From NCBI GenBank assembly GCA_964452095.1, contig CAYVKX010000035.1, positions 1-19,265 on the forward strand: DNA of 19,265 bases, read 5' to 3'. Every line of letters starts with the position of its first letter. Position 1 is the first letter of the stretch. Source of the DNA: DUAL01 sp964452095 (GTDB lineage: Bacteria; Bacteroidota; Bacteroidia; Flavobacteriales; BACL11). The notes under the pieces are model-generated. The model had not been told where the DNA came from, did not search any database, and worked only from the letters and a program-made list of their open reading frames with translations. A program made the position numbers and the translations under genes. Positions 1-7,696 of the stretch are shown here, piece after piece.

Positions 1-573
1 ATTATTATAATTTACCACAAAAGTTCGGCATGGGAAAGTGCCTATAATAGCATAATTAATATCTCCTCCAATTGATGGGTCAATATCATGATAAGCGCCA
101 TTTATAGAGTTTTGATAAGGAAATCCTGTAGTATTAGGAATGGTATTGGAGAAGGGCCAATTACAATAAGTGCAAGTAAAAGTTGCCGCACAATTTGGTG
201 GGCTTGCAAGAGAAACATCAAAAGAAATCACACCATTTGTTCCTATTACCAGTTGATTATAGGTGTTTCCAAAAAAGCAAAAGTTAAATGGAAGGGTAAT
301 CACTTCACTCCAAATATCATCAATGCCAATAAAAAGTTGCGTACCACCAGAAAAAGGATAAGGAGGAGTATAAGGTGTAGAGCTAACGGTATAAGCAGTG
401 GTTTGCCCTACATTTAGGTAAGTTGCTTCAAGTTGCACACAAGAAACAGTATTGCAAAAGGCAGTAGTATCAGGACCAGCATTAACATTCGGGCAGCCAG
501 GAGCTTGAGAATATAAAAGCTGAGGTAAGAAAAAAAATCCTAACAAAAATATTTTTAGTACTCTATTTTTCAC
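1..573 (-). CDS. N-terminal part of a secreted surface protein, probable T9SS cargo
   Basis: A reading frame stays open on the minus strand from a GTG at 573 to the window edge, giving 191 residues with no stop. No ATG lies in frame upstream; a TGA at 601-603 closes the frame, so GTG is the best start. Residues 1-22 form a signal peptide: a basic KNR stretch, a run of Leu/Phe, then a likely cut after YSQ. The mature part is rich in Cys, Asn, Thr and Pro. It has a stretch around PFNFCFFGNTYNQLVIGTNG that I associate with large Flavobacteriales proteins carrying a gliding-motility-associated (CHU_C) C-terminal domain. Such proteins cross the outer membrane by type IX secretion and act as adhesins or matrix components. 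The sorting domain would lie outside the window, so that assignment is inferred. The gene is divergent from the KamA-like gene. Confidence 0.7.
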   Translation of the reverse strand, partial: MKNRVLKIFLLGFFFLPQLLYSQAPGCPNVNAGPDTTAFCNTVSCVQLEATYLNVGQTTAYTVSSTPYTPPYPFSGGTQLFIGIDDIWSEVITLPFNFCFFGNTYNQLVIGTNGVISFDVSLASPPNCAATFTCTYCNWPFSNTIPNTTGFPYQNSINGAYHDIDPSIGGDINYAIIGTFPCRTFVVNYNN

Positions 574-691
574 TTTGTAAAAATAAACAAAAAATAGCTT
601 TCAAATACCATACCAAAATCAAATCTTACTTATTCAAAAAAGGGGATGTTTTTTTGTTTGCTTAATTCAGTTATCTATTATTTTGTTTTAC

Positions 692-699
692 TATTTTTG
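692..699 (+). promoter_or_regulatory. -7 box of the KamA-like gene
   Basis: TATTTTTG matches the Bacteroidota sigma-A -7 consensus TAnnTTTG exactly and lies 23 bases before the ATG at 723. No well-spaced -33 TTTG is visible. It sits in the 149-base divergent spacer 574-722, which otherwise shows only AT-rich sequence. Confidence 0.55.
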
Positions 700-722
700 C
701 TTTAATCTAAACCCCTAACAAA

Positions 723-2336
723 ATGACAACAAATACTAGCGAAAAACCAAAACTACAAAAGCAATTTAGTAAGGAAGATGTAAGTAATTTAATGAATTTT
801 CATGCATTTTCTGATAACGCAAAAGCAGTTGTAAAAGAAGAAAACTTGCTTCCAACTTCACTTTTATACAGATTACATAATTGCTTCCCACAACATTCTC
901 AACTAAGCAGAGAATCCGCAACAATGTTTGTTGATGCAAAAAACAAATATTTTGGATTAGAAGGATTTAAGGCCGTTTGCAAAATTTTAGAAAGCAATGG
1001 GATTTTCCTTTCTCATAGAAAAGAAAGAGAACTATTTTTGGAAGTTTATGCATTTTTAGCTACCAAGCATATTCTCAGCACAATTGATTGGAACAACTAT
1101 GAAACCGATCAGGTTTTTCAATTGGTTTTTCCTCAACCAGGAATGATTGAAGATGAAATTGTAGAGCAATATATGAGTATTGAGGATGAAGCCGAAAGAA
1201 GAAAATTGGTAGTATCCTATAGAGACAAAACCAATCCTCATGATGGAAAACAACTTTTGAATCGCCCCACTTTTTATGCAGAAGAAGGAATGGAAGCAGT
1301 AGATGGCGGACAGCACAAATACCCTCAAGTTTTTTTACTTTTTGATAAAACTACCCAAAGCTGTTTTGCTTATTGCACCTATTGTTTTAGGCACGCACAA
1401 GTAAGAGGAGATGATGATATGTTTGTGCAAGATAAGGTGGCTCAAGTGCATCAATATTTAAGAAAACACAAAGAAATTACCGACATTTTAATTACTGGTG
1501 GAGATGCTGGATATATGCCAACAAAAAGATTAACCGAATATCTTTTGCCAATTATTGAAGATCCAGAATTATCGCATATCCGAAATATCAGGATTGCTTC
1601 CAGAGCACTTACTTATGAACCAAGTATTATATTGGATGAAAAATACAGTGCTACTTTGGCACTATTTAAAAACTTAAATGATAGCGGAATTCAAGTGCTT
1701 TGGATGGGACATTTTTCTACTCCAAAAGAGTTTTTGAATGTGCATACTTTGGCTGCTATCAGAAGGTTGAGAGCAAATGGGGTAAATGTAAAAAGCCAAA
1801 GCCCAATGATGAATCACATCAGTTTGTTTATGGGTGAGAATGGAAAAGTAGATATTGACAAATCAGCACAAAACTGGATTGATTTGGCAAATATCCTGAT
1901 GATGTTAGGAATGAGTTTTCACTCTATTTATTGTGCCAGACCAACTGGAGAGCATGGTTATTTTACTGCTCCACTTGCAGATATGAATAAGATTTTCAGT
2001 AAAATTTACAGAAGTTTACCTTCAATTGGAAGGCCTTCAAGATATATAAGTATGACTTCTTCTGCTGGAAAAACTTCTTTACTTGGAACTACAACAATCA
2101 ATGGGAAAGAGGCATTTGTTCTAAAATTTAATGAAGCAAGAAACATGAAATGGCTAGATGAAGTTTACTTAGCAAAATATGATGAGAATGAAGATACCAT
2201 CATCAATCTAAAACCTTTTGAAGGAGAGAAATATTTCTATGAAGATGAACTTACAGAAATTGAAAACAGTTTAGGAACTAATGTAAGTTCCAAAACCGGT
2301 AAAATTGAAGATGCAGATGATATTGAAGAAACGTGA
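723..2336 (+). CDS. KamA-family radical SAM, PLP-dependent aminomutase-like enzyme
   Basis: This 537-residue protein belongs to the lysine 2,3-aminomutase family, which moves an amino group from C2 to C3 using a [4Fe-4S] cluster, SAM and PLP. The radical SAM motif CxxxCxxC is at Cys214, Cys218 and Cys221. The GGDAG motif at 259-263 matches the family GGD signature. Lys450 in SSAGK fits the PLP lysine (Lys337 of the Clostridium subterminale enzyme), and Arg223 fits the carboxylate-binding Arg134. Of the two Asp residues that hold the lysine side chain, one may be kept (Asp379, after an insertion) but the other (Asp330) aligns with Ser443. The C-terminal zinc-binding cysteines of the clostridial enzyme are absent. 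The N-terminus is about 90 residues longer than usual. Substrate is therefore uncertain: lysine, glutamate or another amino acid. Downstream CoA-transferase and aminotransferase genes suggest a catabolic role. Confidence 0.8.
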   Translation: MTTNTSEKPKLQKQFSKEDVSNLMNFHAFSDNAKAVVKEENLLPTSLLYRLHNCFPQHSQLSRESATMFVDAKNKYFGLEGFKAVCKILESNGIFLSHRKERELFLEVYAFLATKHILSTIDWNNYETDQVFQLVFPQPGMIEDEIVEQYMSIEDEAERRKLVVSYRDKTNPHDGKQLLNRPTFYAEEGMEAVDGGQHKYPQVFLLFDKTTQSCFAYCTYCFRHAQVRGDDDMFVQDKVAQVHQYLRKHKEITDILITGGDAGYMPTKRLTEYLLPIIEDPELSHIRNIRIASRALTYEPSIILDEKYSATLALFKNLNDSGIQVLWMGHFSTPKEFLNVHTLAAIRRLRANGVNVKSQSPMMNHISLFMGENGKVDIDKSAQNWIDLANILMMLGMSFHSIYCARPTGEHGYFTAPLADMNKIFSKIYRSLPSIGRPSRYISMTSSAGKTSLLGTTTINGKEAFVLKFNEARNMKWLDEVYLAKYDENEDTIINLKPFEGEKYFYEDELTEIENSLGTNVSSKTGKIEDADDIEET

Positions 2337-2385
2337 TTAAGATTTTTTTAATTTATTTACTTTTGAGGTTTTATATTGTTTAATT

Positions 2386-2395
2386 NNNNNNNNNN
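2386..2395. other. Assembly gap (ten N)
   Basis: Ten consecutive N lie between the KamA-like gene and the CoA-transferase genes. A round run of N usually marks a scaffold join of unknown real length. Linkage across this point, and whether a gene is missing here, cannot be judged from the sequence. Confidence 0.95.
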
Positions 2396-2396
2396 C

Positions 2397-2444
2397 CATT
2401 CTGGAAGCTTTAAATTAAGATCAACTGGGTTTGAAAACGAGTAA
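2397..2444 (+). other. Possible 3' tail of a gene lost in the gap
   Basis: Directly after the N run one forward frame stays open for 15 codons, then ends in TAA at 2442-2444, 24 bases before the next ATG. The residues include SGSFKLRSTGFENE, which reads like a plausible protein C-terminus, and the spacing would suit an operon. Fifteen open codons can occur by chance, so this is weak. I do not recognise the peptide. Confidence 0.2.
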
Positions 2445-2468
2445 TCTATTATTAGAATCCACCTATAA

Positions 2469-3182
2469 ATGATTAATAAAATTGTAGAATCAACCACTAA
2501 GGCAGTAAAGGAAATTGTAGATGGCTCTACCATTATGATTGGAGGATTTGGAGAAGCGGGCAGCCCAATAGAACTCATTCACGCACTAATTGATACAGGA
2601 GCAAAAAACCTCATAGTTGTAAGCAACAACACAGGTAGCGGACATATTGGCTTAGCTGCACTAATTGAAAACAAGCAAGTAAAAAAAATGATTTGCTCAT
2701 TTCCAAGAACGGCAAATTCTATGGTATTCCCTGAATTATATACTACTGGAGAAATAGAGTTAGAATTAGTACCGCAAGGAACTCTTGCTGAAAGAATAAG
2801 AGCTGGAGGTGCTGGCGTTCCTGCTTTTTTTACGCCAACATCAGTAAATACACCTCTATCAAAAGGCAAAGAAAGTAGAATAATTAATGGAGTAGAAAAT
2901 GTTTTGGAATATGCAATTAAGGCAGATTATTCTTTAGTAAAATGTGAAAAAGCTGATAGGTATGGAAATCTTGTTTATCATGCAACTGCCCGAAATTTCG
3001 GTCCAATAATGTGTATGGCAGCAAAGGTTGCTATTGTACAAACAAAAGAAATTGTTGAGGTGGGAGAAATTAATCCAGAGGCAGTTATCACCCCTGGAAT
3101 TTTTGTAAAGAAAGTAGTGGAGATTATTAATCCTGCTCATGAATCAGAATTGGTAGCAAAGCAAATGAAATACCCATGTTAA
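2469..3182 (+). CDS. 3-oxoacid CoA-transferase, alpha subunit (PcaI type)
   Basis: This 237-residue protein is the A subunit of a family I CoA-transferase, which moves CoA from a donor such as succinyl-CoA onto a 3-oxo acid. The glycine signature GGFGEAGSP is at 25-33. From memory, SGHIGLAALIENKQVKK, SFPR (77-80), IELELVPQGTLAERIRA, RNFGPI (175-180) and ITPGIFVKKVV match Pseudomonas PcaI (3-oxoadipate CoA-transferase) better than the ScoA form common in Flavobacteriia. That hints at a dicarboxylic or otherwise polar 3-oxo acid. No other pca genes for aromatic breakdown are present. The stop overlaps the next gene's start by 7 bases, so the two subunits are probably translationally coupled. 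Exact acid is unknown. Confidence 0.85.
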   Translation: MINKIVESTTKAVKEIVDGSTIMIGGFGEAGSPIELIHALIDTGAKNLIVVSNNTGSGHIGLAALIENKQVKKMICSFPRTANSMVFPELYTTGEIELELVPQGTLAERIRAGGAGVPAFFTPTSVNTPLSKGKESRIINGVENVLEYAIKADYSLVKCEKADRYGNLVYHATARNFGPIMCMAAKVAIVQTKEIVEVGEINPEAVITPGIFVKKVVEIINPAHESELVAKQMKYPC

Positions 3183-3841
3183 ATACAGAAAAACAAATTG
3201 GCTGGAGTAGAGAACAAATGGCTCAAAAAGTTGCAGTTGATATTCCAGATGGTTCTTATGTGAATTTAGGAATTGGTATTCCAGAATTGGTTGCCGATTT
3301 TGTGCCAGAAGATAGAGAAGTAATTTATCAAACTGAAAATGGCTTACTCGGAATGGGGAAAGTCCCAACAAAAGAAAATGAAGATAGAGAATTAGTAAAT
3401 GCCGGTAAAAAATGTATTACTGCTATAAAAGGCGGAAGTTATTTTCATCATGCCGATAGCTTTGCTATGATAAGAGGTGGGCATATTGATATTTGCGTAC
3501 TTGGTGCTATGCAAGTTTCCAAAGATGGAGATTTAGCGAATTGGAGTACAGGCGCAAAAGATGCAATTCCGGCAGTTGGTGGTGCTATGGATTTAGTTGC
3601 TGGTGTGAAAAGAATTTTTGTAATTACTCAGCATACTACCAAAAAAGGATTGCCTAAAATTATAAATAAGTGCTCCTTCCCTCTTACAGGAAAAAATGTT
3701 GTGGAAAGAATTTACACCAATCTTGCTATTTTGGATGTAACAAATGATGGTTTGTTAGTAAAAGAATTAGCACCAAATATCGATTTTGATTATCTACAAG
3801 AAAGAACGGAAGCAAAACTACATATCTACACTAACGCATAA
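3176..3841 (+). CDS. 3-oxoacid CoA-transferase, beta subunit (PcaJ type)
   Basis: This is the 221-residue B subunit partner of the preceding gene. Glu54 in the motif TENGLLGMG is the expected catalytic glutamate, which forms the glutamyl-CoA thioester in family I CoA-transferases. The stretch HHADSFAMIRGGH is a family hallmark. STGAKDAIPAVGGAMDL resembles PcaJ, whereas ScoB proteins have a Pro-Gly-Lys segment there. Length is normal. The ATG at 3176 lies inside the end of the alpha-subunit gene (7-base overlap), and the aminotransferase starts 5 bases after this gene's stop. Products would be a 3-oxoacyl-CoA and free succinate if succinyl-CoA is the donor. The thiolase that would finish the pathway is not in the window. 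Confidence 0.87.
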   Translation: MLNTEKQIGWSREQMAQKVAVDIPDGSYVNLGIGIPELVADFVPEDREVIYQTENGLLGMGKVPTKENEDRELVNAGKKCITAIKGGSYFHHADSFAMIRGGHIDICVLGAMQVSKDGDLANWSTGAKDAIPAVGGAMDLVAGVKRIFVITQHTTKKGLPKIINKCSFPLTGKNVVERIYTNLAILDVTNDGLLVKELAPNIDFDYLQERTEAKLHIYTNA

Positions 3842-3846
3842 TTACT

Positions 3847-5199
3847 ATGAGTCCTAACCAAAACAAACATGGGAAAACAAGTGAAGAAATTTACAATAGG
3901 GCCACAAAAGTGCTTACAGGTGGCGTAAGTCGGAATACTATTTTTAGAGATCCTCACCCGTTCTATGTCTCCTCTGCAAATGGAAGTTATATAAAAGATA
4001 TTGATGGAACAAAACGACTTGATTTTGCTAATAATATGGCATCTTTAATTCATGGACATTCGCATCCTAATATTGTAAATGCTGTAACTAATCAATTACA
4101 AAAAGGATCGGCATTTACTATGGGCTCGGAAGTAGAGGTAAGGTATGCGGAACTTTTAAACAGCCGCACAATAGGATTTGAGAAAATCCGATTTATGAAT
4201 TCTGGAACGGAAGCGGTAATGACAATGATAAAAGCAGCAAGAGTATATACTGGAAAACACAAAATAGCAAAGGCAGAAGGGGCGTATCATGGCACTTACG
4301 ATTATGCTGAAATTAGCCAAACTGCAAATCCATCTAATTGGGGAGATATTGGTAAGCCAAATGCTGTGCCTGTGGTAGAAGGAACTCCAGATGGGGTATT
4401 AAATGATATGGTAATATTCCCTTATAATGATATTGAAAGAACTATTAAACTGTTAGATGACAATAAGGAAGATATTGCCTGTGTTTTAATTGATTTAGTA
4501 CCACATAGAGTTGGGCTTATTTCTGCTACAAATGAGTATGTAGAAGCGCTTTATAAGTGGACAAGAGAAAATAATGCCGTTTTGGCTTTTGATGAAGTAG
4601 TAACTTATCGGGTGAATTATTCTGGAGCCCAAGCTTCCTATAGCGTAAAGCCAGATATGACTGCTTTAGGAAAAATTATTGGCGGTGGATTCCCTATTGG
4701 TGCTCTTGCTGGAAAATCGGAAATTATGCAGGTGCTTGACCCAAGAGAAACTTTTTTAAGACACCCTCATTCTGGCACTTTTTCTGCTAATCCAATTTCC
4801 TTAACTGCTGGCTATACTGCTATGAAAATGTTTGATGAAAAAGCATTAAAAGATTTAAATAAACTTACTGAGGTCGCTAAAAAGCAAATTAATGAAGCGA
4901 TAAAATTAGCTGATATTCCTGCTTGCATTACAGGGGCCGGTTCTATGTTCAGAGTGCATTTTTCTGATAAAGCACCAACTACTTATAGGCAAGCATATCA
5001 AGATAAAAATGTGAAAGATATAATTAACCAGCTGCTTGATTATTTGTTTTTAGAAGAAAACATTATTATGATAAATACCTGTGCTTGTATGTTTGCTACT
5101 ACCCTTACTCAAGCAAATATTGATCAGTTATCGGATGCTTTATTAAAGGGATTTAGAAAAATTAAACCAAGGTTGAAAGAATTAGGTGATAGATGTTAG
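3847..5199 (+). CDS. Class III PLP aminotransferase, GSA/beta-amino-acid transaminase type
   Basis: This 450-residue fold-type I PLP enzyme has the class III hallmarks. SGT (119-121) and AYHG (146-149) help bind PLP phosphate, Asp249 in FDEVV contacts the pyridine nitrogen, and Lys276 in ALGKIIGGG forms the Schiff base. HSGTF is at 308-312. General layout resembles HemL (glutamate-1-semialdehyde aminomutase). VSRN at 27-30 and LRHPHSGTF also recall beta-phenylalanine aminotransferase, in which an Arg at that N-terminal site binds carboxylate. HemL is unlikely given the operon: the gene starts 5 bases after the CoA-transferase beta subunit. I infer a beta-amino acid transaminase giving a 3-oxo acid for that CoA-transferase. 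Other omega-transaminase roles are possible. Confidence 0.75.
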   Translation: MSPNQNKHGKTSEEIYNRATKVLTGGVSRNTIFRDPHPFYVSSANGSYIKDIDGTKRLDFANNMASLIHGHSHPNIVNAVTNQLQKGSAFTMGSEVEVRYAELLNSRTIGFEKIRFMNSGTEAVMTMIKAARVYTGKHKIAKAEGAYHGTYDYAEISQTANPSNWGDIGKPNAVPVVEGTPDGVLNDMVIFPYNDIERTIKLLDDNKEDIACVLIDLVPHRVGLISATNEYVEALYKWTRENNAVLAFDEVVTYRVNYSGAQASYSVKPDMTALGKIIGGGFPIGALAGKSEIMQVLDPRETFLRHPHSGTFSANPISLTAGYTAMKMFDEKALKDLNKLTEVAKKQINEAIKLADIPACITGAGSMFRVHFSDKAPTTYRQAYQDKNVKDIINQLLDYLFLEENIIMINTCACMFATTLTQANIDQLSDALLKGFRKIKPRLKELGDRC

Positions 5200-5329
5200 T
5201 TGTTGGGTGTTGGGGCTTTCTTTTTAAGAATAGAAACATCCTCAATAAATAAGAGAACATTATAAAAAAGATAATGAATTGTGGGAAAATTTAGATAGAT
5301 ATAAATGATAAAAAACCTTTGGAAATAAA

Positions 5330-6715
5330 ATGAAACACATAAATAATTACATAAACGAGAACAAGGATAGATTCATTAACGAATTAATTGAACTCTTAAA
5401 AATACCATCTATCTCAGCTGATCCTGCTTATAGTGAGGAGGTTTTAAACTGTGCTGATGCAGTAGCAAAAGCAATGGAAAATACAGGGGCAGATAATATA
5501 GAAATTTGTGAAACTGCTGGTTATCCTATCGTTTATGGAGAGAAAATTATTGACACTAATTTACCAACTGTTTTGGTGTACGGACATTATGATGTACAAC
5601 CTGCCGACCCTTTAGAATTGTGGGATTCTGGTCCTTTTGAACCAGTTATCAAAAAGACGGATATTCATCCTGAAGGAGCAATTTTTGCAAGAGGTGCTTG
5701 TGATGATAAAGGACAATTTTACATGCATGTAAAGGCATTTGAATTAATGATGAAAACCGATACTTTACCGTGTAATGTAAAGTTCATGATTGAAGGAGAG
5801 GAAGAGGTTGGTTCGGAAAATTTAGGTGTTTTTGTAAAATCAAATAAGGAAAGGTTAAAGTGTGACGCCATCTTAATTTCTGATACTGGAATTATTGCAA
5901 ACGATACGCCATCTATTACAACTGGCCTAAAAGGGTTAAGTTATGTTGAGGTAGAAGTTACGGGTCCGAATAGAGATTTGCATTCAGGATTATATGGTGG
6001 TGCAGTGGCAAATCCTATCAATATTTTATGTGAGATGATTGCATCAATGAAAGATGAAAATAATCACATTACTATTCCTGGTTTTTACGATAATGTAATT
6101 GAACTTTCAGATAATGAAAGAGAGGATATTGCAAGAGCTCCTTTTTCATTAGATAAATACAAAAAAGCATTGGACTTATCAGATGTTCATGGGGAAGAAG
6201 GATACACAACTATGGAGCGTACTGGAATTCGCCCAACTTTAGATGTAAACGGAATTTGGGGAGGATACACTGGTGAAGGAGCAAAAACAGTTATTGCATC
6301 TAAAGCCTATGCAAAAATATCTATGCGATTGGTTCCTAATCAATCTGATGAGGAAATTACAAAATTATTCTCTGACTATTTTGAGAGCATTGCTCCAAAA
6401 TCGGTAAAAGTAAAAGTTAGTCCGCATCATGGTGGGGAACCTTATGTTTCTCCTACTGATATTCCTGCTTATGTAGCAGCAAGTAAAGCTATGGAAACTA
6501 CTTATGGTAAAAAGCCTGTCCCTGTTAAAAGTGGAGGGTCTATCCCTATTGTGGCTTTGTTTGAGGCGGAATTGGGTGTTAAATCTATCTTGCTTGGTTT
6601 TGGTTTGGATTCAGATGCAATCCACTCTCCTAACGAGCATTATGGAATTTTTAACTACTTAAAAGGAATAGAAACAATTCCTCATTTCTTTGAAAATTAT
6701 GCAAAAAACCATTAA
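5330..6715 (+). CDS. M20 family metallo-dipeptidase
   Basis: This 461-residue cytosolic peptidase is of the carnosinase-like M20 branch, which trims dipeptides or short peptides with a two-metal centre. Expected metal ligands and catalytic residues are visible: His86 and Asp88 in GHYDVQP; the bridging Asp125 in RGACDDKG; the pair Glu158/Glu159 in EGEEEVGS; Asp185 in ISDTG; and His432 in AIHSPNE. DLHSG at 216-220 marks the lid/dimerisation domain, where His218 helps bind substrate. Length is typical. A 130-base spacer separates it from the aminotransferase and holds no clear hairpin. A near-match to the -7 box (AACCTTTG, 5314-5321) lies 8 bases before the ATG, so it may have its own promoter. 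Amino acids it frees could feed the upstream pathway, but that link is only positional. Confidence 0.88.
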   Translation: MKHINNYINENKDRFINELIELLKIPSISADPAYSEEVLNCADAVAKAMENTGADNIEICETAGYPIVYGEKIIDTNLPTVLVYGHYDVQPADPLELWDSGPFEPVIKKTDIHPEGAIFARGACDDKGQFYMHVKAFELMMKTDTLPCNVKFMIEGEEEVGSENLGVFVKSNKERLKCDAILISDTGIIANDTPSITTGLKGLSYVEVEVTGPNRDLHSGLYGGAVANPINILCEMIASMKDENNHITIPGFYDNVIELSDNEREDIARAPFSLDKYKKALDLSDVHGEEGYTTMERTGIRPTLDVNGIWGGYTGEGAKTVIASKAYAKISMRLVPNQSDEEITKLFSDYFESIAPKSVKVKVSPHHGGEPYVSPTDIPAYVAASKAMETTYGKKPVPVKSGGSIPIVALFEAELGVKSILLGFGLDSDAIHSPNEHYGIFNYLKGIETIPHFFENYAKNH

Positions 6716-6750
6716 ACCTTTCTGCAATTTTTGTATCGGAATGTTGTTAA

Positions 6751-6782
6751 TTTGTAAAAGTCGATTTTTTTATCTACTTTTA
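6751..6782 (+). promoter_or_regulatory. Candidate promoter of the six-gene lipoprotein/DUF1501 operon
   Basis: TTTG at 6751-6754 and TACTTTTA at 6775-6782 stand 20 bases apart, close to Bacteroidota -33/-7 spacing. The -7 box differs from TAnnTTTG only in its last base. It lies 18 bases before the ATG at 6801 and downstream of the M20 stop. Confidence 0.35.
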
Positions 6783-6800
6783 TGCTTTACAACATTTAAT

Positions 6801-7658
6801 ATGAAACAATTTATTTATTTAGTTGCAATTCTTGTCATCTCTTCATGTACTAAAATTGAAGATGTGATAATTGGGAACAATACTTTACCTCCAGATTACA
6901 CTATTGAAAACACAACAATTGAGAATTACATCAACAAATTGTATATTTCTACCATTGGGAGAGAGCCAACCGAAACGGAATTCAATAATGATTTTGACTT
7001 ACTCAGAAATACAAATCTTTCTCAACAAAGTAGAGAAATTGTTATTGAAAACATCTTAAATCTTGATGAATACAACAATAATTTATTTACGCTAGAAAGT
7101 GAAAACATTCTAAATGGAGTAGATACTGCTCAGATAAATGAATCGATTTATATTATAGAATTTGTACTTTCAACATCTACAGGAATAGATAGTATTTTTA
7201 TTGCTAATGAATTAATAAGAATGCTTGCTTTTCAAGAGGTTTTGCCGGGACTAAATAGTGGAACAATCTCAAATATTGAAATGCATAAACGCATGGTTAA
7301 CAACAATTTTTATGATGATATAAATATGGGAACTGAAAACTTTGTAGTGTCAGTTTTCCAAAATTTCTTAGGCAGATATCCTTCTGAAGTGGAAGTGGAA
7401 AACGCATCAATTATAGTTGATGGAGGGAACTCCACTTTATTTTTTCAGGCAGGAAATGGGAAAGATGATTTTATTGATATTTTCTTTTCTTCAGATGAAT
7501 ATTTTACTGGACAAACAGATATTTTGTTTAATAGGTATTTATTCCGAAACCCTACATCAGAAGAAAGTGTAAATTATAGTTTGGATTATATTTCAACAGA
7601 AAATTATAAACTATTGCAAACACGCATTTTATCAACTAACGAATTTATTGGATTATGA
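6801..7658 (+). CDS. Lipoprotein with DUF1549-like repeat modules
   Basis: The frame is open from 6690, but the ATG at 6801 is chosen because it starts a clean lipoprotein signal (MKQFIYLVAILVISSC, lipid on Cys16) and avoids overlap with the M20 gene. The 285-residue product has no family I can name with certainty. It carries at least three copies of one pattern: an aromatic/Leu stretch, (G)RxPTxxE or similar, then about 30 residues later a short motif ending in Glu-Tyr/Phe. Copies are at 42-92 (GREPTETE then DEY), 180-235 (GRYPSEVE then SSDEYF) and 240-283 (FRNPTSEE then STNEF). The first closely recalls the start of planctomycete DUF1549 (PSD1) domains. The middle stretch 114-175 may be a degenerate copy. 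First gene of a tight operon with a DUF1501-type protein and a cytochrome c. Confidence 0.75.
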   Translation: MKQFIYLVAILVISSCTKIEDVIIGNNTLPPDYTIENTTIENYINKLYISTIGREPTETEFNNDFDLLRNTNLSQQSREIVIENILNLDEYNNNLFTLESENILNGVDTAQINESIYIIEFVLSTSTGIDSIFIANELIRMLAFQEVLPGLNSGTISNIEMHKRMVNNNFYDDINMGTENFVVSVFQNFLGRYPSEVEVENASIIVDGGNSTLFFQAGNGKDDFIDIFFSSDEYFTGQTDILFNRYLFRNPTSEESVNYSLDYISTENYKLLQTRILSTNEFIGL

Positions 7659-7696
7659 AACGGTTTGTGTTCACAAATAAAAAATATTAAAATAAA

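Noticed and set aside
88..417. Forward 109-residue open frame
   Set aside because: It is antisense to a minus-strand frame with a signal peptide and a sensible secreted-protein composition; its own product is Arg/Lys/Ser-rich and has no family features.
2357..2578. Minus-strand open frame spanning the N gap
   Set aside because: It exists only because N codons do not stop translation, and most of it is antisense to the CoA-transferase alpha subunit.
723..3841. Classical anaerobic lysine fermentation cluster
   Set aside because: KamD/KamE, diaminohexanoate dehydrogenase, the keto-aminohexanoate cleavage enzyme and ammonia lyase are all absent from the window, and the CoA-transferase is PcaIJ-like rather than AtoDA-like.
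3847..5199. Calling the aminotransferase hemL
   Set aside because: The fold and Lys motif fit HemL, but it is co-transcribed with a CoA-transferase, and features such as HPHSGTF also fit beta-amino acid transaminases.
5200..5329. Terminator or small RNA between the aminotransferase and peptidase genes
   Set aside because: No stable hairpin with a T run is visible; the spacer is plain AT-rich sequence with only a weak -7-like box.
6690..6800. Longer start for the first DUF1549-like lipoprotein
   Set aside because: The extra 37 residues overlap the M20 gene and would bury the lipoprotein signal that begins cleanly at 6801.
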